Below are positions 44,911-56,079 of a stretch of 64,000 bases of DNA, one piece after another. The notes under the pieces were generated by a model. It saw only the letters and a list, made by a program, of their open reading frames with translations, was not told where the DNA came from and did no database searches. Source of the stretch: Archivesica marissinica. Taxonomy: Eukaryota; Mollusca; Bivalvia; Venerida; Vesicomyidae. Position 1 is the stretch's first letter; every line of letters begins with the position of its first letter. The position numbers were made by a program, and so were the translations under genes. The stretch is from the NCBI GenBank assembly GCA_014843695.1, contig CM026400.1, positions 38,864,073-38,928,072 of the forward strand, read 5' to 3'.

Positions 44911-46277
44911 CTGAAAAAAAACAATACTATTGTGTATTAGTAATATTTGTCTAGTATTTATTTGACCTACCCGCTAACGGCAATTCACCAACTATAAAGC
45001 GGATATTTTTTTGTTTCAGTGTATGGGCGAAGCGAATTATAGTGATTACAGCATTAACAGCATCAAGCATCGCGTTGCAACGAGTGATAATGATTATTTT
45101 CTGTGTTCATGAGCTGGTGAATTAGTAGTGGTCTGGATACGAAATATGGTAACACTTTTGATTTGCCACCCTGTTCAAAGGGCAATCAATCAGCTAAACA
45201 CATCCAAACTGGATTCCAGTGACGTATCGCGGACACGATGTGTTGTGTCAAGATGTTGAACGGACAGTAAATACAATAATAATAGTCAAACCTGAAAAGA
45301 ATACACACAACGATACATCATATTAATGGTTCATGTGAAGAAATGTGAGCAATCAACAAGGAATTATGAAGATGGAGGGACTACATGATCTGCATTGGCA
45401 ACAAGCTCAAACGACCATAAATCCACAACACATCTCTCTCGTAAATCTCTTAATAATGATTAAATATGAAATATAAACAAACAACCCGTGCATCGAACGA
45501 TTTCAAACGATATTTGGAAATAAGTATTAGATTAGAAAAGGAAAGGAAATTGCAGTACTGAACAACAAATACGAGAAGCATAATTTCATATGGAGTCACG
45601 TCCAATTAAGAAAATAAATACAGATTACCCTTTGTTTCATACAGTAATCCGCCAACCAGAATAGAAAATAACAAAAACGATTACACATCTTACTGATGTT
45701 TCCTGTTATGAATAGTGGCAAACCAACATGTGTTTTTTGGAGATAAATGGCAGGCAAGGTGTCTGCTGTAAGAATGTCCAAAGAGCAATAAATCAACTAT
45801 GAGTTACCCAACCGGAACAAAACTAATTTATCATGAACTGGATTACAAAATGCACAACACATTGGTGAGATATAGCGCGGACAATCGTTGTGTTTGAAAC
45901 TATTCAAATTGATAAAACTCCGATAAAGAGCACCATCCAACCGAACAGGATTATAATAACTATTTGCAACTAGATAGTATTCTGCTGTTTTATGCCAAGC
46001 TTGTTGGGAAACCAACAAGGTGGTTTGGACATTAAAACAAACTTTCTGTTGGCAAATTGTTCCACTACAAATTATCCAACTGGAACTATTAAATATGACA
46101 CTGGTGGTCATGTCCATCTTGGTGGAATGGCAAGGTGATTTGGGATGTTGTGTCTTCTTTCTTTTTATATGTGAATACTCGAATTTGTTTCCCGAAAATT
46201 AGAAAGTTGGCTAATAAGTTCGATACTATTTGTACTTGATTATTTAGAATAGAAATACCGAAAAATAATAGAGTTAC
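44911..46277. other. intron 2 of the NACHT gene
   Basis: About 1.37 kb, phase 1. Short open frames on both strands show no recognisable family. No repeats noted. Confidence 0.6.
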
Positions 46278-46349
46278 CATGTTCGTTCTTGAAATCTATC
46301 CCATGAGTTATCATTTGTTGCAGATGTTCTTTAGTTTTGTTTAATGTCT
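46278..46349 (-). CDS. NACHT gene exon 2 (24-codon linker)
   Basis: 72 nt between acceptor TTCTTATATTTCAG|AG and donor GAACATG|GTAAC, phase 1-1. It encodes TLNKTKEHLQQMITHGIDF plus KNEH, probably a helical linker. It is too short to stand alone. The splice signals and preserved phase are what support it. Confidence 0.65.
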
Positions 46350-46639
46350 CTGAAATATAAGAAATATGTTTCAACATCAAAGAAATCGTTGAATTGGACA
46401 ACAGATAATTAATATATTCGACAACAATATACTTACCAATATATAATTGGGTTGTTTTATTTTGTTGTTCTACAAAATGCAAGTTTAACGGTAGCACAAT
46501 AGAATATTGAACGTATTGAACGTAACCTTAAAGTGAGCGTAATCATTATTTGTTTATTTGTTTTTTCATATTGCGACTATCCACGAAATAGTCCATTCTA
46601 ACATGACTCAATAATGCTATTAGCGATTAAATGTTGGTA

Positions 46640-46712
46640 TAGGCATCCGCACCAACGAGAGTGATTTATTTAAGTTGTTAAAGCTTGTTTCGCAATCGTT
46701 GTAAATAAACTA
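46640..46712 (+). repeat. SINE tail fragment
   Basis: CATCCGCACCAACGAGAGTG, then ATTTATTTAAGTTGTTAAAG, CTTGTTTCGCAATCGTTGTA, AATAAAC: the tail shared by the 11,655 and 12,994 SINE types. It lies in intron 1. Confidence 0.75.
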
Positions 46713-46964
46713 TTATACATGCTTAATCACAAATATTTAAAGGAGAGGACAATCATAAGCTATACAGCTTTCTGTCCAATTCCTTATATCAGTTGTTGTA
46801 AATAATCATGTATTGACAGAATATAAATATGTTTAAACTAATCACAATTATAGCTAAGGCTAGTGTTATTTACAATCTGCTATATTATTGAAAAATATCG
46901 ATTTAAAACAAGTGACAATTGTGAGAAAATAGCTCATGAAACTTATGTGAAGTTATTAAAATCA

Positions 46965-47664
46965 TGAATGATAACGCTGGAAATAACGAAAACGTTGATG
47001 GCAGGTCAGTAAATCAAACTGGCGTCCCAGGACACTTGTCTTCGTGGGAGTGGTTGACGTTAGTGATGAATTAAATGAAAATACAGAAAGCGGTTTAGTA
47101 TTTGAATGCCAACTATATTTCTTAGTTAAAGGGTTTGCTGTTCGCCAATTATCTTGAAGGTCATTGTTTTCAATTATTATATTTAACTGCTGTGAGTTTT
47201 GTTTATTTGTATCTAGTCTTCCATTTAGTTTATCTAAGTCAACATTTAGCACAACATTAAAGTCTCCGCCAATTATTAGTGTTCCACTGTTATTATATGT
47301 TATTACTTTTCCTAATATATCAAAGAATTCTTTATCTTCATTATTTGGTCCATAAACATAACAATTTAGCAAAACGTAAGAATTATCCGATATTTCTAAT
47401 TTTAATAGCTGAAAACGGCCTTTAACTATTTCTTTATAATCTGTGATTTTATATGACCTATCACAGTTGATAACAATACCAATACCTTTGCTATTACTAC
47501 TATCTCCATATCATTGTGCCACTCTCTTTTCCAAGTTTCGATATCAGTATTCTCTTTACAGTGCAACTCGTGCACCGTTTATCTTTCAGGTATTCAAAAA
47601 CTTTGATACGTTTTTCTCTGGATGCCATTCCTTTTACATTAAATGTACATACATTTATTGTCAT
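46965..47664 (-). pseudogene. non-LTR retrotransposon endonuclease fragment (intronic)
   Basis: Starts at ATG 47,664 with MTINVCTFNVKGMASREKRI and KVFEYLKDK, the N-terminal strand of an APE-type (EEP) endonuclease. Stops and a deletion follow. It then resumes as LNCYVYGPNNEDKEFFDILG, the core IIGGDFNVVLN and LQDNWRTANPLTKKYSWHSN before losing similarity near 47,050. The catalytic GGDFN is present but the final SRIDY-like strand is not. It is a dead 5' fragment of a LINE ORF2 inserted in intron 1 of the NACHT gene on the same strand. It probably belongs to a different family from the RT at 1,199-2,706. Confidence 0.8.
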
Positions 47665-47671
47665 AATGTTT

Positions 47672-47832
47672 AAGAGAAGAGATTAGTCATTTTAGATATT
47701 TGGAGGATAGTGCATGATACAGAGAGAAACCCATGCCAGAGTCTCCTCTGGTAAAGCACCGACACGAGACCTCGGTTTGACGTCCCATCTGAAAGATTGT
47801 TAATTTTATTAGGGTCAGACGTAGGATCGAAC
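47672..47832 (-). repeat. tRNA-Thr SINE, truncated at both ends
   Basis: The minus strand runs from the B box (GGTTCGATCC) through TAATAAAATTAACAATCTTT, GAGGTCTCGTGTCGGTGCTT, CCAGAG-GAGA-CTCTGG and ATCCTCCAAATATCTAAAAT to TCTCTTC. The head before the B box and the terminal hairpin are missing. Confidence 0.85.
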
Positions 47833-48024
47833 CAGGAAAACTGAAAATAGTTTGTAACATATATACATGTAGTATCATACATATACATTGCATTTGTATG
47901 TATGCATGTTGTATTAATACATGTATTTATTATCTTGTAAATATTTGTAAATAATGAACTGAATAAATTTGATATATAGATGTATTCAGTTCATTATCTT
48001 TATACGAGCAAATTACAAACATAC

Positions 48025-48609
48025 CAGCAAATGTATCCGCTATACTCTTTAGTTGTATCCCTCGATACTTGAGCTCTTCGAAGCATGCCTGTGGTGTTCG
48101 ACTGTTCTGTGAATTGCTCTTACATTCTTCCAAAATCTTTTCAATTTCTGATTTCTTGTCATTTTCCAGAAAACGCGACAGAACTATGATGCTATGCTTT
48201 AGATCAAATGCATAATCTGAGAAAGCATCCCTGTTCAGTGACAAAATTACTGCGTCTGCGTAGTTCTTTTCTGCGTCACTAATGCTTTCTATTGCACGTT
48301 TTATATCATTTTCACTATTACAGTCAATGACTTGCAGAAGGACAACCGCTAAGAGCATGGTGTCCCACGTTGAAGTGTCAAATTGTTGTGCAGAATTAGA
48401 TTCATGTGGATATAGAGTATCTACGTGACCATTGTTTGTGATGTTCTTGAAGAAACTTTCTTTATCTTGAATTACCTTTCTTAGATCTTTCTTCTGTCTC
48501 TTTAATTCGTGTTCTAGAAAGTTCGATAGTACTAAGCGTCCACCTTTAACTAGTAGTATAATGTATCGTTCGTATCGGTCTGATTTGTCTTTGAGATATA
48601 CATCCATAC
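48025..48609 (-). CDS. NACHT gene exon 1 (first found): HEPN-like domain
   Basis: 585 nt, phase 1-1. Acceptor TTTAATGCAG|GT, donor TTTGCTG|GTATGT. From the first ATG (48,607) it encodes about 194 residues: DRYERYIILLVKGGRLVLSN, FLEHELKRQKKDLRKVI, a LYPHESNSAQQFDTSTWDTM region, LLAVVLLQVIDCNSENDI, then ISDAEKNYADAVILSLNRDA and FDLKHSIIVLSRFLEN. The R-Y-x-x-Y-I ... G-x-LVL helix, the LYP / F-D-x-S/T-x-x-x-x-LL block and the A-D-A-x-x-x-LNRD helix match the layout of DZIP3-like HEPN domains at the N-terminus of many bivalve receptors. The RNase motif R-x4-6-H is not intact (NRDAFSD), so catalysis is doubtful. Met 48,607 may be the true start or only the first Met of an internal exon. Confidence 0.72.
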
Positions 48610-49139
48610 CTGCATTAAATAAACAATGCCATTATGTTCAAGTACACTGAATCCATGCAGATAGGTCATCAGGCATGCAACACCAGATTTAAGAACAAGC
48701 TATTTTTCAATACAGCAGTGCATAATTGTCAACCAATCTAGAACCACGGTTGTGCATGCACATTGCGAATTCAGCATTGACATGTTATGCATAATGGTAG
48801 GCTTCTAGTCTACAACAGCAAATATGTCAAACATATACCAACGTTCGCCGCTAGTCGACATTAAATTATATATTCTGTATTCCATAATATGTTTGGATAC
48901 ATATTACATGTATGCTAAGTGTAATTCGATTCCATCTCTAGTATAAACATAATTCGCTAGTATAGCCCTTATCAAATTTCTATTCGTCCTTTTTACCCAT
49001 GAAGGCAATACAATTGACTAAGTGTTCTCAATTTGAGCCTGTTGTTTTGGATAAATATAACATGATGACCTGGACGTCGTGGCTCAATTAATCCGATTGT
49101 ATTCTATGTAATGGTTTGTTTAGAATAGCGATGTAAATA
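48610..49139. other. 5' flank of the NACHT gene
   Basis: Promoter and any 5' exon should lie here or further upstream, but I found no phase-compatible start exon and no clear TATA or initiator. Confidence 0.4.
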
Positions 49140-49350
49140 GCCAAGACTTGTTTATTTGTTTCTGTGGTTTAAAGTCACACCAACTGCGTGGGTCATAGAG
49201 CGAAGATCCCGCTATTATTCGTGGAGAAAGATCCCCGGATGCACCTTTGAGCAGTATTTCAGGCACCGGCGGGCATCGACATTCCGCAAACCAGTTGGAT
49301 AGCTTGCTCACATGAAATAATTCGACGCCCCCGGTGAGATTCGAACCTGC
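49140..49350 (-). repeat. family-3 SINE, reversed
   Basis: The minus strand: GTTGCAGGTTCGAATCTCAC (B box), AACTGGTTTGCGGAATGTCG, TGAAATACTGCTCAAAGGTG, GGGGATCTTTCTCCACGAAT, GTTGGTGTGACTTTAAACCA and a CAAATAAACAAG tail. It is a close relative of 41,465-41,660. Confidence 0.75.
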
Positions 49351-49359
49351 AACAGCATG

Positions 49360-49645
49360 GCTGATCAAAAATCAATTGCTAACAATATGGTTAATAACAA
49401 AATCAATTGTTACTAACATGGTTATAGCAATAACTAATAAAAACTCAATTGTTTAACATCATGGCTGATAACAAATCCAATTGTTTAACAACATGGCTGA
49501 TAACAAATCCAATTGTTTAACAACATGGCTGATAACAAATCCAATTGTTTAACATCATGGCTGATAACAAATCCAATTATTTAACAACTTAACTGATAAC
49601 AAAATGAATTATAATAACTAATAAAAACAATCAATTGTTAATAAC
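49360..49645. repeat. 32-bp minisatellite
   Basis: About nine units of CATGGCTGATAACAAATCCA + ATTGTTTAACAA. The outer units are diverged (TAATAACTAATAAAAAC variants). Confidence 0.92.
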
Positions 49646-49649
49646 ATTG

Positions 49650-49832
49650 TTAAAGCGACACTACATCGGTGAAAACGCAATTTTATACAGAATGTAATTT
49701 CCTATTATATGGTATCATTTGTTTCCAAATATTTGCCACATAATCTGAGTAGTTCAACTAGTAAACAAACGTCGTATACGCGATTTGTTGACATAACAAA
49801 ATAATGTAAATAGGGTCGACATACATGCGTAA
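49650..49832. mobile_element. TTAA-flanked MITE, independent copy cut by gap 2
   Basis: TTAA-AGCGACACTACATC and about 180 bp that align with 14,738-14,920 at visibly lower identity than A, B and C share with each other. The right half is lost in the gap. Confidence 0.75.
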
Positions 49833-50832
49833 NNNNNNNNNNNNNNNNNNNNNNNNNNNNNNNNNNNNNNNNNNNNNNNNNNNNNNNNNNNNNNNNNNNN
49901 NNNNNNNNNNNNNNNNNNNNNNNNNNNNNNNNNNNNNNNNNNNNNNNNNNNNNNNNNNNNNNNNNNNNNNNNNNNNNNNNNNNNNNNNNNNNNNNNNNNN
50001 NNNNNNNNNNNNNNNNNNNNNNNNNNNNNNNNNNNNNNNNNNNNNNNNNNNNNNNNNNNNNNNNNNNNNNNNNNNNNNNNNNNNNNNNNNNNNNNNNNNN
50101 NNNNNNNNNNNNNNNNNNNNNNNNNNNNNNNNNNNNNNNNNNNNNNNNNNNNNNNNNNNNNNNNNNNNNNNNNNNNNNNNNNNNNNNNNNNNNNNNNNNN
50201 NNNNNNNNNNNNNNNNNNNNNNNNNNNNNNNNNNNNNNNNNNNNNNNNNNNNNNNNNNNNNNNNNNNNNNNNNNNNNNNNNNNNNNNNNNNNNNNNNNNN
50301 NNNNNNNNNNNNNNNNNNNNNNNNNNNNNNNNNNNNNNNNNNNNNNNNNNNNNNNNNNNNNNNNNNNNNNNNNNNNNNNNNNNNNNNNNNNNNNNNNNNN
50401 NNNNNNNNNNNNNNNNNNNNNNNNNNNNNNNNNNNNNNNNNNNNNNNNNNNNNNNNNNNNNNNNNNNNNNNNNNNNNNNNNNNNNNNNNNNNNNNNNNNN
50501 NNNNNNNNNNNNNNNNNNNNNNNNNNNNNNNNNNNNNNNNNNNNNNNNNNNNNNNNNNNNNNNNNNNNNNNNNNNNNNNNNNNNNNNNNNNNNNNNNNNN
50601 NNNNNNNNNNNNNNNNNNNNNNNNNNNNNNNNNNNNNNNNNNNNNNNNNNNNNNNNNNNNNNNNNNNNNNNNNNNNNNNNNNNNNNNNNNNNNNNNNNNN
50701 NNNNNNNNNNNNNNNNNNNNNNNNNNNNNNNNNNNNNNNNNNNNNNNNNNNNNNNNNNNNNNNNNNNNNNNNNNNNNNNNNNNNNNNNNNNNNNNNNNNN
50801 NNNNNNNNNNNNNNNNNNNNNNNNNNNNNNNN
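49833..50832. other. scaffold gap 2 (1,000 N)
   Basis: Exactly 1,000 undetermined bases. The left flank is a MITE. The right flank is the last unit of the 59-bp minisatellite that opens copy A, so the missing sequence probably includes the rest of that array. Confidence 0.99.
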
Positions 50833-50947
50833 AGGAAAGAGGTAACCATATAAGCAAGTTGCTTTCTCCTCAATCCTACATGTATTTTCTTATTGTGATC
50901 ATTATACTATGTATATTCATTGAAATAAAATATTGTTTAAACTAATC

Positions 50948-51012
50948 AAGAGATTCGAACCCTGACCTTCTTACGTGCGAGTTCAATGCTTAACCGACTG
51001 CCCTATGCGACC
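50948..51012 (-). repeat. tRNA-like SINE head, copy C
   Basis: Duplicate of 8,384-8,444, with A-box- and B-box-like words on the minus strand. The adjoining reversed SINE body is at 51,050-51,210. Confidence 0.6.
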
Positions 51013-52029
51013 ATCAATGACGTCATCCACATGGTCTCCGTCGGCTTTAAGTTTAAACTTTTATTTATGTTACAATGATTGCGAAGCAAGTTTTAACAAC
51101 TGAATATATTAATCATTCTCGTTTGCGCGGATGAAAGCGTAACATTAATGTGATAATTCGTGTGTGAGGAAACCGGAGTAAACCCACCTGCACGATCTAG
51201 CGACCACCGTACCATCTCACATACTCACAAAACTGATAATAGCATAATATTTGATCAATATATACTAAGTTGTGGACTATTTCAATGTTGATGTGAAATA
51301 AAGGAATTTCTTCTTATATTTTTTAATTGATAGAAAATAGTCATATTCGACCAACATTACAGATAATAGAACGTCATTAATGTTAATAAACGTTCTTTCA
51401 AAAATATATGTTTATGTGTGTCACTAAGCAAGTCACAATGTTCTCAATTGGTAACAAATTGAGTTGAAATTTCCAGGAATTGTTTCTGAGAAATTGTGCT
51501 ATAGACAAAAAATATCAGCTTCATTTTGTTGTTTATGCCCCAATGTCCATGTTCGTGTGTCGCCTGCCGATTATAATATGTACAGTTTTACGGGCGTGAC
51601 TGAAAATCGAGATACAGTCTAGTATTGCTGTGCACGTGACATGATAAGAAGCAGTGATTCCTCTGGTTTTGGGCGTATTCTTGCACTATCCTCCAAAAGG
51701 TAAAATGATTAAAATACTTCTGGAAACATAGTCCTGTTGTTGCGGGTTGCGCAACTCTTCACTCGATCACACCGCCCTGTAAGTGTGCATCCATACATGT
51801 TGAAGCTAACAACTGACGCACAAAGTCTGTTTTCACATGTATGCATTATAGCATGAACCTATGTCATTTACGCATGCACACTACGGAAAGTGGAGCCTAG
51901 ATATGTAGACTTTATGCAATACTTATAAATAAAATAAAAACATAGAAAAACAAATAGATATAAACAATAGTAAACTTATAATTCAAGAACAAAAATGGAG
52001 TGTGTACAGTAATTAAAGTAAACACATAC

Positions 52030-52470
52030 AGTTTACATCCGTTATGTCGAATTCCGTCGGACCGAACAAAATACTTCGACATAACCGTAGTGTGAATTAA
52101 CGAAATTCGATATAAACAGATCCAGTTATATAAAAAAATGATAGTGTCTGAAACTGGACGTTGATACGACTTCGAGATAACCGGATAATTCGACAAAACC
52201 GACTTTGACATAACGGATGTAGACTGTATCATCACATTGTATTTTGACATGCATTTGTTCAGGTGGATTTATAACATTACATCGAGTGGTTCTTGCGGAC
52301 ATGTGCGGTAAGGAGACAATAGCTAATTCATATGGATTGTTATTGTTCTTTGTTGGAGCAGGTCATTTCGTTAAAGAATGATAGTGTCTGAAACGGGACT
52401 TTGATCAGACTTCGAGATAACCGGAGAAAATTCGACACAACCGACTTTGACATAACGAATGTAGACTGTA
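52030..52470. mobile_element. pogo/mariner-like MITE pair, copy C
   Basis: Duplicate of 9,455-9,868. C retains an extra TTCGACATAACCGTAGTGTG segment (52,076-52,095) that A has lost, so C is closer to the element's original form. Confidence 0.6.
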
Positions 52471-52479
52471 TAACTATAT

Positions 52480-53785
52480 ACTATCAACGCTCCCCCTACT
52501 ATCTGTTTCCTCACTTAGTCTTATAAATATATACTCTCAACGCTCCCCCTACTATCTGTCTCCTCACTTAGTCTTATAAATATATACTCTCAACGCTCCC
52601 CATACTATCTGTCTCCTCACTTAGTCTTATAAATATATACTCTCAACGCTCCCCATACTATCTGTCTCCTCACTTAGTCTTATAACTATATACTCTCAAC
52701 GCTCCCCCTACTCCCCCACAAAAACCAACCCCCCCTACTATCTGTCTCCTCACTTAGTCTTATAAATATATACTCTCAACGCTCCCCATACTATCTGTCT
52801 CCTCACTTAGTCTTATAAATATATACTCTCAACGCTCCCCCTACTATCTGTCTCCTCACTTAGTCTTATAAATATATACTCTCAACGCTCCCCCTACTAT
52901 CTGTCTCCTCACTTAGTCTTATAACTATATACTCTCAACGCTCCCCCTACTATCTGCTCCTCACAGAAAAACACCCCACACCTAAATATATACCTCAACG
53001 CTCCCCATACATCGTCTCCTCACTAGTCTTATAAATATATACTCTCAACGCTCCCCTACTATCTGTCTCCTCATAGTATAAATAACTCAACGCTCCCCAT
53101 ATCTGTCTCCTCACTTAGTCTTATAAATATACTTCAACTCCCATACTAACTCTCAACGCTCCCCCTACTATCTGTCTCCTCACTTAGTCTTATAATATAT
53201 ACTCTCAACGCTCCCCCTACTATCTGTCTCCTCACTTAGTCTTAGTCTATAAATATATACTCTCAACGCTCCCCCTACTATCTGTCTCCTCACTTAGTCT
53301 TATAAATATATACTCTCAACGCTCCCCCTACTATCTGTCTCCTCACTTAGTCTTATAACTATATACTCTCAACGCTCCCCATACTATATGTCTCCTCACT
53401 TAGTATTATAACTATATACTCTCAACGCTCCCCATACTATCTGTCTCCTCACTTAGTATTATAACTATATACTCTCAACGCTCCCCATACTATCTGTCTC
53501 CTCACTTAGTCTTATAAATATATACTCTCAACGCTCCCCCTACTATCTGTCTCCTCACTTAGTCTTATAAATATATACTCTCAACGCTCCCCATACTATC
53601 TGTCTCCTCACTTAGTATTATAACTATATACTCTCAACGCTCCCCATACTATCTGTCTCCTCACTTAGTATTATAACTATATACTCTCAACGCTCCCCAT
53701 ACTATCTGTCTCCTCACTTAGTCTTATAAATATATACTCTCAACGCTCCCCCTACTATCTGTCTCCTCACTTAGTCTTATAACTA
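52480..53785. repeat. 53-bp minisatellite, copy C array (about 25 units)
   Basis: Same unit as 9,870-10,350. Normal 53-bp units are broken by odd patches: ACTCCCCCACAAAAACCAAC near 52,710 and deletion-rich units at 52,960-53,150. Confidence 0.95.
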
Positions 53786-53944
53786 CTATCTACTTATATC
53801 TCACTCATTAACACTTATGAAAACTTATTGTAATGGTGTTTTTTAACTGTCCATATACATGGGTAATACAGTTCGAGTTATAATATATTGTTTGTAAGTT
53901 TGTGAATACTGAAATGTATTGTACATTCTTGTAATAATTATTGA

Positions 53945-54105
53945 AATAAAAAATATTAGAAAACAAACAAACAAAACACAACTGGCGCTAACACTGGAAA
54001 ATAAAAATATTAGAAAACAAACGAACAAAACACAACTGGCGCTAACATTGGAAAATAAAAGTATTAGAAAACAAACGAACAAAACACAACTGACGCGAAC
54101 ACTGG
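53945..54105. repeat. three-unit A-rich minisatellite, copy C
   Basis: Duplicate of 10,505-10,660 with more regular units (AATATTAGAAAACAAACGA, ACAAAACACAACTGGCGC). Confidence 0.85.
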
Positions 54106-54350
54106 AAATGGTGTAAAAAGCAGCAACATGTTCTCTGGTTCTGACAGTTTCACTTTTTGAAAAGTTAAAAACTAGATCTTGACAATTGGAACGCAAACGC
54201 TAAATGCTACACATTTATAATCTCAAATTTGTAACGTTCATAGTCAGTAGTAACTTTATTGCGTCAGTTGGAGCTTTAAGCGTCATTTGTATGTACATGT
54301 ATCAGTTTGTATGCATGAGACGAATTGCATGTTTTAGTGTTCAAACAACC

Positions 54351-54545
54351 TTACCACTAAGATAAACCGTGCCTGACATAATGGATCCAATCGCGGCTGT
54401 AGACGCCCTATCGCCTTACCACTAAGATATACCGTGCCTGACATAATGGATCCAATCGCGGCTGTAGACGCCCTATCGCCTTACCACTAAGATATACCGT
54501 GCCTGACATAATGGATCCAATCGCGGCTGTAGACGCCCTATCGTC
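54351..54545. repeat. 65-bp triplication at the 3' end of the SLC16-like exon
   Basis: TTACCACTAAGAT starts at 54,351, 54,416 and 54,481, exactly 65 bp apart. Each unit contains the last 60 or so coding bases and the splice donor (minus-strand TTAGTG|GTAAGG). Copy A has one. Confidence 0.95.
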
Positions 54546-54734
54546 TTGGAAGTATTCAAGAAGTTCCACTAGCATAATTCCGAAGGAATATATCACTCCG
54601 TCTGTTATAAATCCTATAAAAAATGCAGACAATACAACCAACCAACTTTCCCAAATATGTGCATATTTTTGCTTTGCAAAGAAGTTGTTCTTCATGATGC
54701 CCACCACCTCCGTTAATAGACAGTCAAATGGCAT
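54485..54734 (-). CDS. SLC16/monocarboxylate transporter-like first coding exon (copy C)
   Basis: A 250-nt open exon identical in length and phase to that of copy A, from ATG 54,734 to donor GT at 54,484-54,483. It has four residue differences from A (for example LLEYFQDD for LLEYFQGD), none in the membrane-helix core ESWLVVLSAFFIGFITDGVI. Downstream are two more copies of the exon end and donor, offering three possible donors. Using a distal one would shift the frame, because 65 is not a multiple of 3. The intact coding sequence in both copies suggests recent duplication or retained constraint. No second exon is visible. Confidence 0.65.
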
Positions 54735-54831
54735 GTACTAATATTGTATGTGTATTCTGTTACGCAATCTCTAAGCCACGACGCGCGTAGGTAATATAAC
54801 CCAGCGTGTGTATATTAATTTAGAAACAGAC

Positions 54832-55126
54832 GGATCTGTAGTCCAGTGGTAACACGCTGTACTGGTAATCCAGGGATCGCAGGTGACATCCCCCGTCTGA
54901 CCCTAATAACATTAACAGTCTTTCAGATGGGACTGTAACCGATGTCTCATGTCGGTGCTTTACACCGTGCACGTAAAAGATAAAAGAACCAGAGAAGACT
55001 CTGAAATGGGTATATGTCTGTATCATTGCACTACCCTCCAACAAATTTAAAATGACTAATTTCTTCAGGAGGCGTCACTCATATTGGCAACCGGTAGCGA
55101 TCATAAATAAACGTAAAACACACACA
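54832..55126 (+). repeat. tRNA-Thr-derived SINE, copy C
   Basis: Orthologue of 11,250-11,548. Here the anticodon loop is CTGGTAA (GGT). The terminal hairpin has one mismatch (GTCACT/AGCGAT). Confidence 0.9.
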
Positions 55127-55212
55127 AATTAATTTAGAAATAAAATTGGTGTCACAATATATTTATTTCCCTCTTTCAATTCAGAACTGTTTCAATTATT
55201 CCTTATACATGC

Positions 55213-55440
55213 ACTTTCGTTTGGTGTAACCAACAACTTAGGTATGACGACCCTCCATCCATTAGTTGTGGCGGAAGACCCCAACCAGATGGTACGGTGG
55301 TCGCCAGATCAGACAGGTGGGTTTTCTCCGGGTACTCCGGTTTCCTCCCACACGCATGACCACATATACGCTTGCATCCGCGCCAAAGAGAGTGATTAAT
55401 ATAAGTTGTTAGCACTTGCTTCACAATCGTTGTAAAATAA
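55213..55440 (+). repeat. SINE body with shared tail, copy C
   Basis: Duplicate of 11,655-11,875 (GGTGGTCGCCAGATCAGACA, GTTTCCTCCCACACGCATGA, AACTT... tail). Confidence 0.8.
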
Positions 55441-55644
55441 ATAAAGTTTAAACTTTAAACAAATCAGTAATTGGTTTAAATATATTTATTATAGTGTACA
55501 TTAATCAAGAATACACACATAAAATGATAGGGTGTGAAGGAAAGACAACGTCTTATTAACAGTTCTTCTCCTGATAATTGAGATCACGCCGATGTATCGA
55601 TCAATATGATTGACTTATAAAAGAGACATTCAACAGCACACATT

Positions 55645-55932
55645 GGATCTGTAGCCAGTGGTAAAATGCTGGACTAGTAATCCAGGGATCGCAGGTTCGA
55701 TCCCCCGTCTAACCCTAATAAAATTAACAGTCTTTCAGATGGGACGTTAAACCGAGGTCTCGTGTCGGTGCTCTACACCGTGCACGTAAAATAACCAGAG
55801 GAGACTCTGTAATGGGTCTCTGTCTGTATCATTGCACTATTCTCCAAAAATCTAAAATGACTAATCTCTTCAGGAGGCGTCGCTCATATGGGCAACCGGT
55901 AGCGACGATAAATAAACGGAAAACACACACAC
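55645..55932 (+). repeat. tRNA-Thr-derived SINE, copy C second
   Basis: Orthologue of 12,066-12,352, with a perfect terminal hairpin GTCGCT...AGCGAC and loop CATATGGGCAACCGGT. Confidence 0.9.
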
Positions 55933-56079
55933 ATTGCAATATTGTGTAAAATAAAATTTGAAATGATGGGCAAGTGTTAAGTCAACTACCTTAGCAACGC
56001 GGCCACGGAAGCACATTATAGTTTATTAGCAGATGATTCATATACTTGTCTACAACTTGGAATGCTCTCCAAAATAACA

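Larger units (their letters stand above)
33627..48607 (-). other. gene model: HEPN-like / NACHT / LRR immune receptor, seven exons
   Basis: Seven exons on the minus strand: 48,609-48,025, 46,349-46,278, 44,910-44,524, 43,678-43,460, 42,650-42,082, 41,318-41,216 and 37,195-33,627. All introns begin GT and end AG. The phases run 1,1,1,1,0,1 and every junction restores the frame, which is strong internal support. From ATG 48,607 the model gives about 1,833 residues. Alternatively the first exon shown is internal (its start abuts CAG|GT) and the start lies further upstream. Domain order: HEPN-like, linker, two related alpha/beta modules, acidic repeats, short linker, NACHT, 12-residue repeats, helical/winged region, LRR-like, repetitive tail. 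By analogy with NLR/STAND proteins this would be a cytosolic ligand-triggered NTPase switch, inferred to act in innate immunity. Further small symmetrical exons could have been missed. Confidence 0.75.

Noticed and set aside
48840..48900. Possible first coding exon of the NACHT gene (ATG followed by a GTATAT donor)
   Set aside because: The donor would be phase 2, but exon 1 requires phase 1, so it does not splice in frame.
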